Shown: piece by piece, positions 16,648 to 25,167 of the stretch
How positions within the stretch are numbered: the stretch's first letter is position 1
Layout: the number at the start of each line of letters is the position of its first letter
From: Hydrogenophilales bacterium
GTDB taxonomy: Bacteria > Pseudomonadota > Gammaproteobacteria > Burkholderiales > Thiobacillaceae
NCBI GenBank assembly: GCA_023258975.1
Contig: JAHFRD010000008.1
Location: forward strand, 99,242-163,241
Reading direction: 5' to 3'
DNA: 64,000 nt
Notes under the pieces: generated by a model
The model's database searches: none
What the model saw: the letters and a program-made list of their open reading frames with translations, nothing else
Told to the model about the DNA's origin: nothing
Position numbers and translations under genes: made by a program

Positions 16648-18015
16648 ATGCGCACGATCCCGAATTGCATCTCCAGCCGGCGCTCACACGCCGCCTGGCC
16701 CCTTGCCGCCCTGCTCGCGGCCGCCAGTGTTCCGGCCCACGCGCTACCCAGTTTCGCCCGCCAGACCGGCGAGGAATGCGCCGCCTGCCACATCGGCGCG
16801 TTCGGCCCGCAACTCACGCCTCATGGCATGAAGTTCAAGCTGGGCGGTTACACCGACAGCAACGGCAAGAACGACAGCCTGCCGGTCTCCGCCATGCTGG
16901 TGGAATCCTGGTTTCATACCAGGAAGGATCAGCCGCCCGCCGATGGCCCCAACAACAAGGCGCTGATCCAGGAAGCCTCCCTGTTTCTGGCCGGGCGCCT
17001 GAGCGATCACGTGGGCAGCTTCGCGCAGGCCACCTGGGCGGATACCGGCAGGCGCAAGCTCACTCTGGACAACGTCGACGCGCGCTACGCCAACACCCTG
17101 CAACTGGCCGGCAAGAACACGGTTCTCGGTGTCAGCTTCAACAACAACCCGACGGTGAGCGACCCGTTCAACACGGTGCCGGCCTGGCGCTTTCCTTACA
17201 TGGCGACGGAAATGGCCCCCGGCCCCGCCGCCTCACCCATCATCGACGGCGTTCTCGCCGGGCAGGTCGGCGGCCTGGCCGCATACGGCCTCTGGAACGA
17301 CTCGATCTACGCCGAACTCGGCGGTTATCGCACCCTGGGCCGCAGCTTCCTGGAAAACGTCAACGTGCTCGCCAGCACGGACAACCTCGACAAGATTAGT
17401 GGCGTCGCCCCCTACTGGCGCGTGGGTTACTTTCAGGACAACCACAAGAGTGCCTGGCATGTCGGCATGTTCGGCTTCGACCCGAACATGAAGCCTGGCG
17501 GCGCGGCCGGCCCGAGCGACAAATACCGCGACCTTGGCGTCGATGCGTCGTTCCAGTATCTCGGCACGCGCAGACACGTATTCGCGCTGAATACCGCTTA
17601 CATCCATGAAAAACGCAAATTCGACGCCTCCTTCGATTCGACCTGCGCAACCCCGGACGCGCCCTGCAACCTGAGCGGCAGCGTCAACCGCTTCGATGTC
17701 TCCGGCTCCTATCACTACGACCAGACCTGGGGCGTGAGCGCCGGGCTGTTCGGCGTCAAGGGCAGCGAAGACAGCGGCTTGTACAGCGGTGTGAGCACAC
17801 TGAACAAGCCCAACTCCGATGGCTACATCCTGCAGGCCGACTGGACCCCGTGGGGCAAGGAAAGCTCCTGGGGCGCGCCTTGGGCCAACCTGCGCCTGGG
17901 CCTGCAATACACCGGCTACACCAGGTTCAACGGCCTGAAGAACAACTATGACGGCACGGGCCGCAACGCCAGCGACAACAACACCCTTTATGCCTTCGCC
18001 TGGGCCACATTTTGA
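16648..18015 (+). CDS. Cyc2-like fused monoheme cytochrome c / outer-membrane porin
   Basis: A 455-residue exported protein: signal peptide about 1-32, a single heme site C44-A-A-C-H48, then about 390 residues rich in alternating beta-strand sequence, Gly and aromatic residues, ending in Phe (AFAWATF), as outer-membrane barrels do. The region around the heme, ALPSFARQTGEECAACH followed by PQLTPHGMKFKLGGYT, agrees with the AxPxFARQTGxxCxxCH signature I recall for Cyc2, the outer-membrane iron oxidase of Fe(II)-oxidising bacteria. A wider family of similar cytochrome-porins of unknown role also exists, so iron oxidation is a hypothesis. It leads a run of cytochrome genes and has a ribosome site (GAAAGG). 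Two candidate operators precede it. Confidence 0.75.
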   Translation: MRTIPNCISSRRSHAAWPLAALLAAASVPAHALPSFARQTGEECAACHIGAFGPQLTPHGMKFKLGGYTDSNGKNDSLPVSAMLVESWFHTRKDQPPADGPNNKALIQEASLFLAGRLSDHVGSFAQATWADTGRRKLTLDNVDARYANTLQLAGKNTVLGVSFNNNPTVSDPFNTVPAWRFPYMATEMAPGPAASPIIDGVLAGQVGGLAAYGLWNDSIYAELGGYRTLGRSFLENVNVLASTDNLDKISGVAPYWRVGYFQDNHKSAWHVGMFGFDPNMKPGGAAGPSDKYRDLGVDASFQYLGTRRHVFALNTAYIHEKRKFDASFDSTCATPDAPCNLSGSVNRFDVSGSYHYDQTWGVSAGLFGVKGSEDSGLYSGVSTLNKPNSDGYILQADWTPWGKESSWGAPWANLRLGLQYTGYTRFNGLKNNYDGTGRNASDNNTLYAFAWATF

Positions 18016-18026
18016 GGAACCACGCC

Positions 18027-18410
18027 ATGCCACGCCGCAAACTCCAAATTTTCCCGCGACTCCTCACTCTGATCCCGTTGCTCGGCGCTCCACTCGCCCA
18101 CTCGGCCGATGCCGACCACGGCGCCAAGGTGTTCGCGGAGGAATGCGCCGAATGCCATAGTGCCAAGCCCGGCAAGAACAAGAAGGGGCCGACCCTGTTC
18201 GGCGTCTCCGGGCGCGGCGCCGCCGGCGTGCCGGACTACGTCTACTCCGACGCCATGAAGGGCAGTGGCGTGATCTGGACGGCCGACAAGCTGGACGCCT
18301 ACATCGCCGCCCCGCGCAAGCTGGTGCCGGGCTGCAAGATGAAGTACGACGGCCTGGGCGATGCCGCCGCGCGCGCCGACCTCATCGAATTCCTGAACGC
18401 CACTCGCTGA
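18027..18410 (+). CDS. Periplasmic monoheme cytochrome c (class I)
   Basis: A 127-residue protein with a signal peptide ending LAHSADA. The heme site is C40-A-E-C-H44 and the likely axial methionine is in PGCKMKYDG. The fold markers (GPTLFGVSGR, YSDAMKGSGVIWTADKLDAYIAAP) are those of mitochondrial-type or c2/c550 cytochromes, soluble one-electron carriers. The ATG at 18027 has GAGG upstream; a TTG at 18012 would overlap the previous stop. It lies 11 bases after the cytochrome-porin and could carry electrons from it through the periplasm. Confidence 0.92.
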   Translation: MPRRKLQIFPRLLTLIPLLGAPLAHSADADHGAKVFAEECAECHSAKPGKNKKGPTLFGVSGRGAAGVPDYVYSDAMKGSGVIWTADKLDAYIAAPRKLVPGCKMKYDGLGDAAARADLIEFLNATR

Positions 18411-18872
18411 ATGATCGACATGACACGCAAACCTCTGCTGTTTCCCCTCCTGGGCCTGGTCGCCTTGATTGCCCACACCGCCCACGCGGCCGACCCGGAC
18501 GACATGGTCAAGTACCGCAGGAACGTGATGAGCGCCAATGGCGGCCTGATGGGCGCATGCAATGCCCTGATCCAGAACAAGGTCGAGTTCAAGGGTGCGG
18601 TTGGCAACACCGTGGCCGGTTATGCCAGGGCGCTGGAGACGCTCAACAAGGATTTGCCGGCGCTGTTTCCGAAAGGCGGCAACGGCGCCGACAGCGACGC
18701 CCAGCCCGATGTGTGGAGCAAGCGCGCGGAATTCGAGCACCGCGCCCGCGATACCCAGGCCAAAGCCGCAGCCTTCGCCAGGGCCGCCAGCGGCGGCGAC
18801 CCGAGGCTGGCGGAGAAATTCAAGGAGCTGTCGGATTCCTGCAAGAGCTGCCACAAGGACTTCCGCAAGTGA
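18411..18872 (+). CDS. Cytochrome c' (class II)
   Basis: A 153-residue protein with signal peptide (ending AHTAHAAD) and a four-helix-bundle type sequence. The heme site C144-K-S-C-H148 is at the C-terminus followed by KDFRK, which is the hallmark of class II cytochromes (c' or c556). Such proteins bind NO or act as carriers; no methionine ligand position is certain here. The start is directly after the previous stop; a second ATG three codons in (18420) is equally possible. The stop overlaps the next gene's GTG start. Confidence 0.88.
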   Translation: MIDMTRKPLLFPLLGLVALIAHTAHAADPDDMVKYRRNVMSANGGLMGACNALIQNKVEFKGAVGNTVAGYARALETLNKDLPALFPKGGNGADSDAQPDVWSKRAEFEHRARDTQAKAAAFARAASGGDPRLAEKFKELSDSCKSCHKDFRK

Positions 18873-19774
18873 AGGCGGCCTTGTTGGTGGCCGGCCTGGC
18901 CGCCACCTTCGCCGGCGGCGCCTGGGCGACCGCGCCGATGAGCCGGGGCGAGTACCTCTACAAGCTGTCCGGCTGCGAGAACTGCCATAGCGACCGCGAA
19001 CACGACGGCGCCCGTCTGGCCGGCGGGCGCCGGCTGGTCACCCCGCTGGGCACCTTTTTCACACCCAACATCACGCCGGACGCAGATACCGGCATCGGCC
19101 GCTGGAGCGAGGCGGACTTCATCCGCGCCCTGCGCGAAGGAAAAAGCCCGAGCGGTTCCAACTACTATCCCAGCTTCCCCTATACCTCCTATACGCGCCT
19201 GTCCGACTCCGACATGAAAGCGCTGTGGGCCTATCTGCGCACGGTTCCGGCCGCGCGCCAGGCCAACGAAGCGCACGAACTGCCGTGGTATCTGCGCTTC
19301 CGGCCCCTGCTGGCGATCTGGAAATGGCTGTATTTCGATGCCGGTGCCTATCAACCGGTGGCGGCGAAATCCGCCGAGTGGAATCGCGGCGCCTATCTGG
19401 TTCAGGGCGCCGCCCACTGCGGCGAATGCCATACCCCGCGCAACACGCTGGGCGGCTACCGCAAGGGCGCCCTGCTGGCGGGAACCATGACCGGCCCGGA
19501 AGGCAACGTGGTTCCCAATATCACCCCGGACAAACCATTCGGCATCGGCAAGTGGAAACGTTCGGAACTGGTTCAATACCTGGGCTCCGGCATCCGCTCC
19601 GACGGCGATTGCGCCGGCGGTCTGATGGCCGAGATCATCGACAACGGCCTGAAATACCTGCCGGCCGGCGACCTGGAAGCCATCACCACCTACGTCGCCG
19701 AGGTGCCCGCCGTGGCCAACCCGGTGCACAAGGCCAGAAAAGCCAGGAAAGCGAAGGACGACTCGGGGTATTGA
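18869..19774 (+). CDS. Diheme cytochrome c
   Basis: A 301-residue protein starting at GTG (overlap GTGA with the previous stop). Signal peptide about 1-21; heme sites C36-E-N-C-H40 and CGECH near 190. Each half has the PNITPD..GIGxW motif found in cytochrome subunits of alcohol and sugar dehydrogenases and related carriers. The segment YYPSFPYTSYTRL has Phe where dehydrogenase cytochromes often have the heme methionine. It is probably a membrane-associated or periplasmic relay at the end of the cytochrome cluster. The C-terminus is Lys/Arg-rich (HKARKARKAKDD). Confidence 0.88.
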   Translation: MKAALLVAGLAATFAGGAWATAPMSRGEYLYKLSGCENCHSDREHDGARLAGGRRLVTPLGTFFTPNITPDADTGIGRWSEADFIRALREGKSPSGSNYYPSFPYTSYTRLSDSDMKALWAYLRTVPAARQANEAHELPWYLRFRPLLAIWKWLYFDAGAYQPVAAKSAEWNRGAYLVQGAAHCGECHTPRNTLGGYRKGALLAGTMTGPEGNVVPNITPDKPFGIGKWKRSELVQYLGSGIRSDGDCAGGLMAEIIDNGLKYLPAGDLEAITTYVAEVPAVANPVHKARKARKAKDDSGY

Positions 19775-19802
19775 GCGTGGGAAATCCGCTTGCGAAGCGA
19801 TG

Positions 19803-19841
19803 GTTGAGTTATTTACTCAACAATTAGCCATCGCTTATACT
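19803..19841 (+). promoter_or_regulatory. Promoter of folE2 overlapped by a palindromic operator
   Basis: A perfect inverted repeat GTTGAGT-N5-ACTCAAC (19803-19821) overlaps a -35-like TTTACT (19812-19817). An 18-base spacer follows, then a good -10, TATACT (19836-19841). FolE2 is commonly under zinc control by Zur in other bacteria; the site is a plausible repressor box, but it has not been matched to a Zur consensus. Confidence 0.45.
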
Positions 19842-19870
19842 CCGCGCATCCCGCATACAGGAACCCCGCC

Positions 19871-20707
19871 ATGAGCACCTGCGAATCGGTCTGTGAGACC
19901 GCCGCCCCCTGCCCCACCACACAGCCCATCGCCGATGTCCAAAGCTATCCGGACTCGCGCAAGATCGCCATCGACAAGGTCGGCATCAAGGCCATCCGCC
20001 ATCCGGTGCGGGTGCTCGACAAGACCGGCGGCGCCCAGCACACCATCGCCACCTTCGGCATGTATGTCTATCTGCCGCACCACTTCAAGGGGACGCACAT
20101 GTCCCGCTTCATCGAGATTCTCAACGGCAACGAGCGGGAATTTTCGGTGGAATCGTTCGAGCAGACGTTGCGCCAGATGGTGGTGAAGCTGGAAGCCGAG
20201 TCCGGCCACGTCGAGATGAACTTCCCCTACTTCGTCAACAAGAAGGCGCCGGTGTCCGGGGTGGAAAGCCTGATGGACTACGACGTGACCTTCATCGGCG
20301 AGGTCAAGGACGGCGAATATCTGCAAACCATGAAGGTGCTGGTGCCCTGCACCAGCCTGTGCCCGTGTTCCAAGAAAATTTCCCAGTACGGCGCCCACAA
20401 CCAGCGTTCCCACGTCACCATCACGGTACGCACCAATACCTTCGTGTGGATCGAGGACGTCATCAATATCGCCGAGGAGAACGCCTCCAGCCAGCTCTAC
20501 GGCCTGTTGAAGCGCCCGGATGAGAAGTACGTCACGGAAAAGGCCTACGAGAATCCGAAATTCGTGGAAGACCTGGTGCGCGACGTCGCCGCCGCGCTGA
20601 ACCAGGACCAACGCATCGACGCCTACGTGGTGGAAGCGGAGAACTTCGAGTCCATCCACAACCACAGCGCGTATGCCTTGATCGAGCGCGACAAGACCGC
20701 GAAGTAG
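19871..20707 (+). CDS. folE2: GTP cyclohydrolase FolE2 (type IB)
   Basis: A 278-residue enzyme converting GTP to 7,8-dihydroneopterin triphosphate, the first step towards folate and queuosine. It is the metal-promiscuous type IB enzyme, used when zinc is scarce. The family markers are clear: [19 protein letters not shown], the Cys-rich [15 protein letters not shown] with the active-site cysteine, GAHNQRSHV and [11 protein letters not shown] near the end. The N-terminus has extra cysteines ([14 protein letters not shown]) that are not part of the catalytic core. It stands alone with its own promoter. Its TAG stop is the first triplet of a REP palindrome. Confidence 0.96.
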   Translation: MSTCESVCETAAPCPTTQPIADVQSYPDSRKIAIDKVGIKAIRHPVRVLDKTGGAQHTIATFGMYVYLPHHFKGTHMSRFIEILNGNEREFSVESFEQTLRQMVVKLEAESGHVEMNFPYFVNKKAPVSGVESLMDYDVTFIGEVKDGEYLQTMKVLVPCTSLCPCSKKISQYGAHNQRSHVTITVRTNTFVWIEDVINIAEENASSQLYGLLKRPDEKYVTEKAYENPKFVEDLVRDVAAALNQDQRIDAYVVEAENFESIHNHSAYALIERDKTAK

Positions 20708-20726
20708 CGCCGGCGCCTCGCCGGCT
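20705..20726. repeat. REP-like palindrome overlapping the folE2 stop
   Basis: TAGCGCCGGCGcctCGCCGGCT; its first three bases are the folE2 stop codon. It belongs to the same family as 4817 and 45127. Confidence 0.8.
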
Positions 20727-20729
20727 CAT

Positions 20730-20887
20730 CCTATTTCCCGCAGTTGCAGGTGCCGTAGGAGCGGGCTTGCCCGCGAATGGCCGCGTTCTATCGCGGGCAA
20801 GCCCGCTCCTACGAGTGACGTTTCCATTCACCCTGCGGGTGAAGCGAACAATCACCGGTCATGCCTTGGCCCACGCAGCTTTCGAGC
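20730..20887. repeat. 158-bp dispersed repeat, copy 2, with inverted loop
   Basis: Second copy of 4872-5029. The hairpin arms are identical to copy 1, but the 14-base loop (ATGGCCGCGTTCTA) is in the opposite orientation with one mismatch. About four other substitutions occur over the whole length. Confidence 0.9.
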
Positions 20888-20933
20888 GTTTTATGTATTA
20901 CCAACTGCGGTTTCCAGGCTCATTCCACTTGCT

Positions 20934-20959
20934 AAAAATACGCCGGCGAGACGCCGGCG
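20934..20959 (-). terminator. Terminator of the dsrS-hemL-thi operon, formed by a REP palindrome
   Basis: Read on the minus strand, CGCCGGCG-tc(t)-CGCCGGCG is followed by TATTTTTA. It begins directly after the dsrS stop codon, which is itself the TAG of the TAGCGCCGGC head. Confidence 0.75.
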
Positions 20960-22033
20960 CTACAGTCCGCGCAATAGCCGGATGTCCGCCATCACCCCGC
21001 TCACCACCGGCTCGATCTTGCGCCGCATCAGCGAGCCGATGGCGGTGCTGCGGGCGAAGATGGGCGTGACCTGCTCCGCGTTCAACCGCGCCAACCTGAT
21101 GGCGGCTTCCAGTTGCGGAGCCAGTGCTTGGCAGACATTCATCCGGGATTCAACTGACGCTGTGCCGCCGATGCTGAAATAGCGGCCGATGGCGTTGAGA
21201 GTACGGTTGACCACGTCCTGGGTTTCCGGCTTTTCCAGAATTTCGGCGGCTGCGGCCAGAAAGGTCTGGCCCTGGGCATCGGCGGCGAGTAGCAGGGCCC
21301 GGGCCGCCGCGTCGCCCGCATCCAGCGCGGAGGCCAAGTCGGCACGCAGGAATTCCATATCCTGGCGCGCCGGAAGGGGAAGCGGTAGGGGCTGGGAGTT
21401 ATCCCAGCCAGCCACCTCCAGAAATGCCACGTAATGCGTGTTGCCGCGCTTGCCACGGCGCCAGATGGCTTCGCGGCTGGCTTCGGACAAGGCTCTGGAA
21501 TGCAGCAACACGACGACGGTATCCATGATGTCCTGGTGTTCGTCCTGCAGAAACGGCAGGTGTTCGACCAGGAAATCCGCCAGCACCGGCCCCATCGCGC
21601 CCCGCGCCACCTTTTCCCGACTCAGCATCAGCCGCGCGTTTTCGATGGACGGCATGGCCCACCAGGCATGGCGCGCCAGTTCGTCGGTGAGCGCGGGGGA
21701 ATGCGCCACGGCCACCACCGCCTCGGGTTCCCCCGTAATCAGCAGGCGCCCCAGGTTGAGGCCCTCCATCTGGCCATGCCGGGTCCAGCGCGAGAGATAG
21801 ACCGGATAGCCGCCCGGCGAGCCGAGGGCATGGCCGGACAGGAGTTCGCGGACATGGCGCAGGTATTTGTCCGGACGGCGGTTGGGGTTCAAGGGGATGC
21901 TGGCCTCACCCTTGTCGGTAAGGGCATGCAGCACCGGGCCGGCTTCGGATTCATCCAGCCGCACCGCCTTCAGATCCTGCGCGAGCAGGACTTGCAGGCG
22001 AAAGCTGTCTTCGGGGGAAAGGTCTTCGATCAT
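20960..22033 (-). CDS. dsrS: DsrS-like protein
   Basis: A 357-residue soluble protein without signal peptide or membrane helix. The sequence ([85 protein letters not shown]) agrees with my recollection of DsrS, a cytoplasmic protein first named in the dissimilatory sulfur-oxidation locus of purple sulfur bacteria but also found alone in many betaproteobacteria. Its biochemical function is unknown. It overlaps hemL by four bases (ATGA), so it is translated with it; no other dsr gene is nearby, so its name does not prove sulfur oxidation here. The stop lies in a REP palindrome. Confidence 0.6.
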   Translation of the reverse strand: MIEDLSPEDSFRLQVLLAQDLKAVRLDESEAGPVLHALTDKGEASIPLNPNRRPDKYLRHVRELLSGHALGSPGGYPVYLSRWTRHGQMEGLNLGRLLITGEPEAVVAVAHSPALTDELARHAWWAMPSIENARLMLSREKVARGAMGPVLADFLVEHLPFLQDEHQDIMDTVVVLLHSRALSEASREAIWRRGKRGNTHYVAFLEVAGWDNSQPLPLPLPARQDMEFLRADLASALDAGDAAARALLLAADAQGQTFLAAAAEILEKPETQDVVNRTLNAIGRYFSIGGTASVESRMNVCQALAPQLEAAIRLARLNAEQVTPIFARSTAIGSLMRRKIEPVVSGVMADIRLLRGL

Positions 22034-23316
22034 CCCGCCAGTTTTTCGAAGCAGCGCGCGGCGGCGGCGAGGGTGGCGTCGATGTCGGCATCCGTGTGCG
22101 CCGCCGAGACGAAGCCGGCCTCGAACGCGGAGGGCGCGAGGTAGACGCCTTCCAGCAACATCAGGTGGAAGAAACGGTTAAACGCCTCCTTGTCGCTGTC
22201 CATGACTTCCGCATAGGACGTGGGCGGGGTGGCGCGGAAGTAGATGCCGAACATGCCGCCGACGGAATCGGCGCAGGCCGCGATGCCGGCATCGCGCGCG
22301 GCGGCGTTGATGCCATCCACCAGACGTGTGGTCTGGGCGGTCAGCGCCTCGAAGAAGCCGGGCGCGGAAATCTTTTCCAGGGTTTTCAGGCCGGCGGCGA
22401 CGGCCACCGGGTTGCCGGACAGGGTGCCGGCCTGATACACGGGGCCGAGCGGCGCCAGCTTGTCCATGATCTCGGCGCGGCCGCCGAAGGCCCCCACCGG
22501 CAGGCCGCCACCGATCACCTTGCCCAGGGTGGTGAGGTCGGGGGTGATGCCGTAGAGGCCCTGCACACAACCCGCGCCGACCCGGAATCCGGTCATCACC
22601 TCGTCGAAGATCAGCACGGCGTCGTGTTTGGTGCAATTCTCGCGCAGGGCTTCGAGGAAGCCGGGCTTCGGTTTGATGAGGTTCATGTTGCCGGCCACCG
22701 CTTCGACGATGACGCAGGCGATTTCATCGCCCTTTTCCGCGAACAGCCGGTTGACCTGCTCGATGTCGTTGTAATCCAGCACCAGGGTGTGGCCGGAGCA
22801 GTCGGCCGGCACACCGGCGGAACTCGGCTGGCCGAAAGTGAGCAGGCCGGATCCGGCTTTCACCAGCAGGCTGTCGGCGTGGCCGTGGTAGCAGCCCTCG
22901 AATTTGACCAGGGTGGAGCGGCCGGTGTGGCCGCGCGCCACGCGGATGGCGCTCATGGTGGCTTCGGTGCCGGAACTGACCAGACGCAGTTTCTCCATGC
23001 TGGGCAGCATGGCGACCAGTTGTTCCGCCATGCGCAATTCCATTTCCGTGGGGGCGCCGAAGGACAGCCCCAGCGCGGCGGTTTCCTGTACCGCGCGCAC
23101 CACGTCCGCGTCGGCGTGGCCGAGAATCAGCGGCCCCCAGGAACCAACGTAGTCGAGATAGCTCTTGCCGTCCGCGTCCCACACCCGGCTGCCGGCACCC
23201 TTGCTGAAGAAACGCGGCGTGCCGCCGACGGAACGGAAGGCGCGCACCGGCGAATTGACGCCGCCGGGAATGACTTTCTGGGATTGCTCGAAAAGTTGGT
23301 CGTTGCGGGAACTCAT
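22030..23316 (-). CDS. hemL: Glutamate-1-semialdehyde 2,1-aminomutase
   Basis: A 428-residue PLP enzyme that makes 5-aminolevulinate from glutamate-1-semialdehyde, the C5 entry to heme. Motifs: [60 protein letters not shown] and the PLP-lysine segment [17 protein letters not shown]. Length is standard. It overlaps thiE (upstream) and dsrS (downstream) by four bases each. A strong heme demand fits the many cytochromes in this window. Confidence 0.97.
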   Translation of the reverse strand: MSSRNDQLFEQSQKVIPGGVNSPVRAFRSVGGTPRFFSKGAGSRVWDADGKSYLDYVGSWGPLILGHADADVVRAVQETAALGLSFGAPTEMELRMAEQLVAMLPSMEKLRLVSSGTEATMSAIRVARGHTGRSTLVKFEGCYHGHADSLLVKAGSGLLTFGQPSSAGVPADCSGHTLVLDYNDIEQVNRLFAEKGDEIACVIVEAVAGNMNLIKPKPGFLEALRENCTKHDAVLIFDEVMTGFRVGAGCVQGLYGITPDLTTLGKVIGGGLPVGAFGGRAEIMDKLAPLGPVYQAGTLSGNPVAVAAGLKTLEKISAPGFFEALTAQTTRLVDGINAAARDAGIAACADSVGGMFGIYFRATPPTSYAEVMDSDKEAFNRFFHLMLLEGVYLAPSAFEAGFVSAAHTDADIDATLAAAARCFEKLAG

Positions 23317-23993
23317 GGGGTCTCTTCCTCGAATAACTGGATGAATCGTTCGGCGGCAAGCCTGGGGTCGGCGGCCTCGTACAGCGCGGCAATCACCGCC
23401 AGCATATCCGCGCCCGCCCGCAGCAGCGGTGGCGCATTGTCCAGAGTGATGCCGCCGATGCCACAGACCGGCAGGCCGGTCTCGTCACGCGCGGCGGCCA
23501 GCAGGCCCGGATCGGCGCGGCGCGCCAGCGGCTTGGTGGACGACGAATAAAAACTGCCAAAGGCGACGTAATCCACTCCGGCATCCGCCGCGCCACGGGC
23601 AAGATCCAGGCTCTGGTAGCACGAAGCGCCGAGGATTCTACCGGCACCCAGGCGGTCGCGCGCGGCGGCAAGCGCGCCGTCCTCCTCGCCCAGATGTACA
23701 CCGTCAGCCTCGGAGTACAGGCACAGATCGACGTCGTCGTTGATGAGGAGCAGGGCGCCATAACGCCGGGTCAGGCCGCGCAGGGCGACGGCCTGTTCCT
23801 GCCGATGGCAATCGCCGGCGGCCTTGTTGCGGTATTGCAGGATGCGGCAACCGCCGGCCAGGATGGCTTCCGTGGCGTCAAGCAGGCGGCGGCTGTCGGG
23901 CCAGTCGGGGGTGATCGCGTAGAGGCCGCGCAATCTCCCCCTCCCCCACGGATCATTCGCGCCGCTAGCGGCGCTCCTACTCATCGTCACCAT
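23313..23993 (-). CDS. thiE: Thiamine-phosphate synthase
   Basis: TIM-barrel enzyme joining HMP-PP and the thiazole phosphate. Motifs: [56 protein letters not shown] and GIGGITLDN. The start is uncertain. The longest version (23993) begins inside thiD and includes about 20 residues encoded by a REP palindrome (23958-23980). A TTG at 23933, after a purine-rich GGGGGAGGGGGAGA stretch, would begin two codons before GLYAITPD and may be the real start. The longest is given. It overlaps hemL by four bases. Confidence 0.93.
   Translation of the reverse strand: MVTMSRSAASGANDPWGRGRLRGLYAITPDWPDSRRLLDATEAILAGGCRILQYRNKAAGDCHRQEQAVALRGLTRRYGALLLINDDVDLCLYSEADGVHLGEEDGALAAARDRLGAGRILGASCYQSLDLARGAADAGVDYVAFGSFYSSSTKPLARRADPGLLAAARDETGLPVCGIGGITLDNAPPLLRAGADMLAVIAALYEAADPRLAAERFIQLFEEETP
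23958..23980. repeat. REP-like palindrome at the thiD-thiE junction
   Basis: On the minus strand GTAGGAGCGCCGCTAGCGGC begins with the TAG that stops thiD and extends into the 5' end of thiE. A near copy lies at 56246-56268. Confidence 0.75.
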
Positions 23994-24840
23994 GAACCCA
24001 GTACATGCGATCCGGAATGAACTGGCCCATGCCGGGCCGATAGGCGTGTTTCAGGGTCTGCCAGGTGTAGGCCTGCGCTTCCCTGGCCGCCTCGGCCACA
24101 TCCTGGCCGAGCGCGAGAAAACCGGCCAGCGCCGAGGCCAGGGTGCAGCCGGAGCCATGATAGGAACCGGGCAGGCGTTCCCAGTTCTGGCGATGCACCA
24201 CGCCACGCGTGTTGTAGAGCGTATTCACCACCTGCGCGCCCTGCTCGTGAGCGCCGGTAATCAGCACGAATTCACAGCCCAGGTCGATCAACTCGCGCGC
24301 GCAATCGGCCAGTTCGGGCGCCGTTTCGGCTTCCGATGCCTCCTCGCCGTCGTCGGCCGGATCCTCCGCCAGACGGCGCGCTTCGATGCTGTTGGGAGTG
24401 AGCACCGTGGTCTGCGGAAACAGCAGGTCGATCAGGGCGCTCATCAACTCCTCGTTGGCCAGCGGGTCGCCGCGCCCGGAACTGAGCACCGGATCGAGCA
24501 CGAGAGGAATGTCGGGATAGTCGGAAACCACTTCGGCGATGGCGGCGACCGCTTCGACGCTGCCGATCATGCCGATCTTGATCGCGGCCACCGGCATGTC
24601 CTCCAGCACGCCGCGCGCCTGATCGGCGATCCACTCGGGCTCCATCGGCAGAAAGTCATCCACCCCCACGGTGTCCTGCACCGTGACGGCGGTCACGACG
24701 GAGAGCGGATGGCAACCCAGGCTGGCCAGCGTGAGGATGTCGGCCTGCAGGCCGGCCCCACCGGTGGGGTCGGTGCCGGCAAAAACCAGCACGATGGGGG
24801 GGGGAATGTTGGAAGCCGGGGTGGAAACTGTGGCGGACAT
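23977..24840 (-). CDS. thiD: Hydroxymethylpyrimidine (phosphate) kinase
   Basis: A 287-residue ribokinase-fold kinase that phosphorylates HMP and HMP-P for thiamine synthesis. Motifs: FAGTDPTGGAGLQADI, TAVTVQDT, AIKIGMIGS, LVLDPVLSSGRGDPL, TVLTPNSIEA and the catalytic end GSGCTLASALAG. An acidic insertion (DPADDGEEASEAETAPE, about 165-181) is longer than usual. It precedes thiE and is the first gene of the minus-strand unit, divergent from rubredoxin with a 67-bp gap. No TPP riboswitch motif was found in that gap. The stop codon lies in a REP palindrome. Confidence 0.95.
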   Translation of the reverse strand: MSATVSTPASNIPPPIVLVFAGTDPTGGAGLQADILTLASLGCHPLSVVTAVTVQDTVGVDDFLPMEPEWIADQARGVLEDMPVAAIKIGMIGSVEAVAAIAEVVSDYPDIPLVLDPVLSSGRGDPLANEELMSALIDLLFPQTTVLTPNSIEARRLAEDPADDGEEASEAETAPELADCARELIDLGCEFVLITGAHEQGAQVVNTLYNTRGVVHRQNWERLPGSYHGSGCTLASALAGFLALGQDVAEAAREAQAYTWQTLKHAYRPGMGQFIPDRMYWVHGDDE

Positions 24841-24907
24841 GCTTGGCGTTATCGAATTGGCGGGGCAGAATGCGATCTTATTACATAAGTACTAGCCCAC
24901 TTCGCCA

Positions 24908-25078
24908 ATGGAATATCGAACCTGGATGTGCCTGCTGTGCGGTTACCTCTACGACGAGGCCAAGGGCAACCCGGATGAAGGCATCCCTCCCGGCACCCGT
25001 TGGAGTGACATACCGCCCGACTGGGTCTGCCCGGAGTGCGGTGCTCGAAAAGAAGATTTCGAGATGGTGGCAATTTGA
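24908..25078 (+). CDS. Rubredoxin
   Basis: A 56-residue protein with the two Fe-binding knuckles CLLCGY (near 8-11) and CPECGA (near 41-44), and the usual spacing and aromatic core (YRTWMC, YDEAKGNPDEGIPPGT, DWVCPECG). One iron is held by four cysteines; it is a small one-electron carrier, often linked to oxygen or peroxide defence or to alkane and fatty acid hydroxylation. A rubredoxin directly before pilG is common in betaproteobacteria; here one gene is placed between. The ribosome site is weak. This gene is too short to be noticed by size filters. Confidence 0.95.
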   Translation: MEYRTWMCLLCGYLYDEAKGNPDEGIPPGTRWSDIPPDWVCPECGARKEDFEMVAI

Positions 25079-25167
25079 GCACTATCCGTACAAAATGACC
25101 GCCGCCGCGGCCTGCCCGCTCCAGGGAGGAGTTCCGAGGGGAGCGGTAACAAGGAGGATATACATAT

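Noticed and set aside
20960..22033. Evidence for a complete dissimilatory sulfur-oxidation (dsr) locus
   Set aside because: Only the dsrS-like gene is present; dsrAB, dsrC and the membrane complex are absent from the window.
24841..24907. TPP riboswitch before thiD
   Set aside because: The gap is only 67 bases and lacks the THI-box CTGAGA core and its paired helices.
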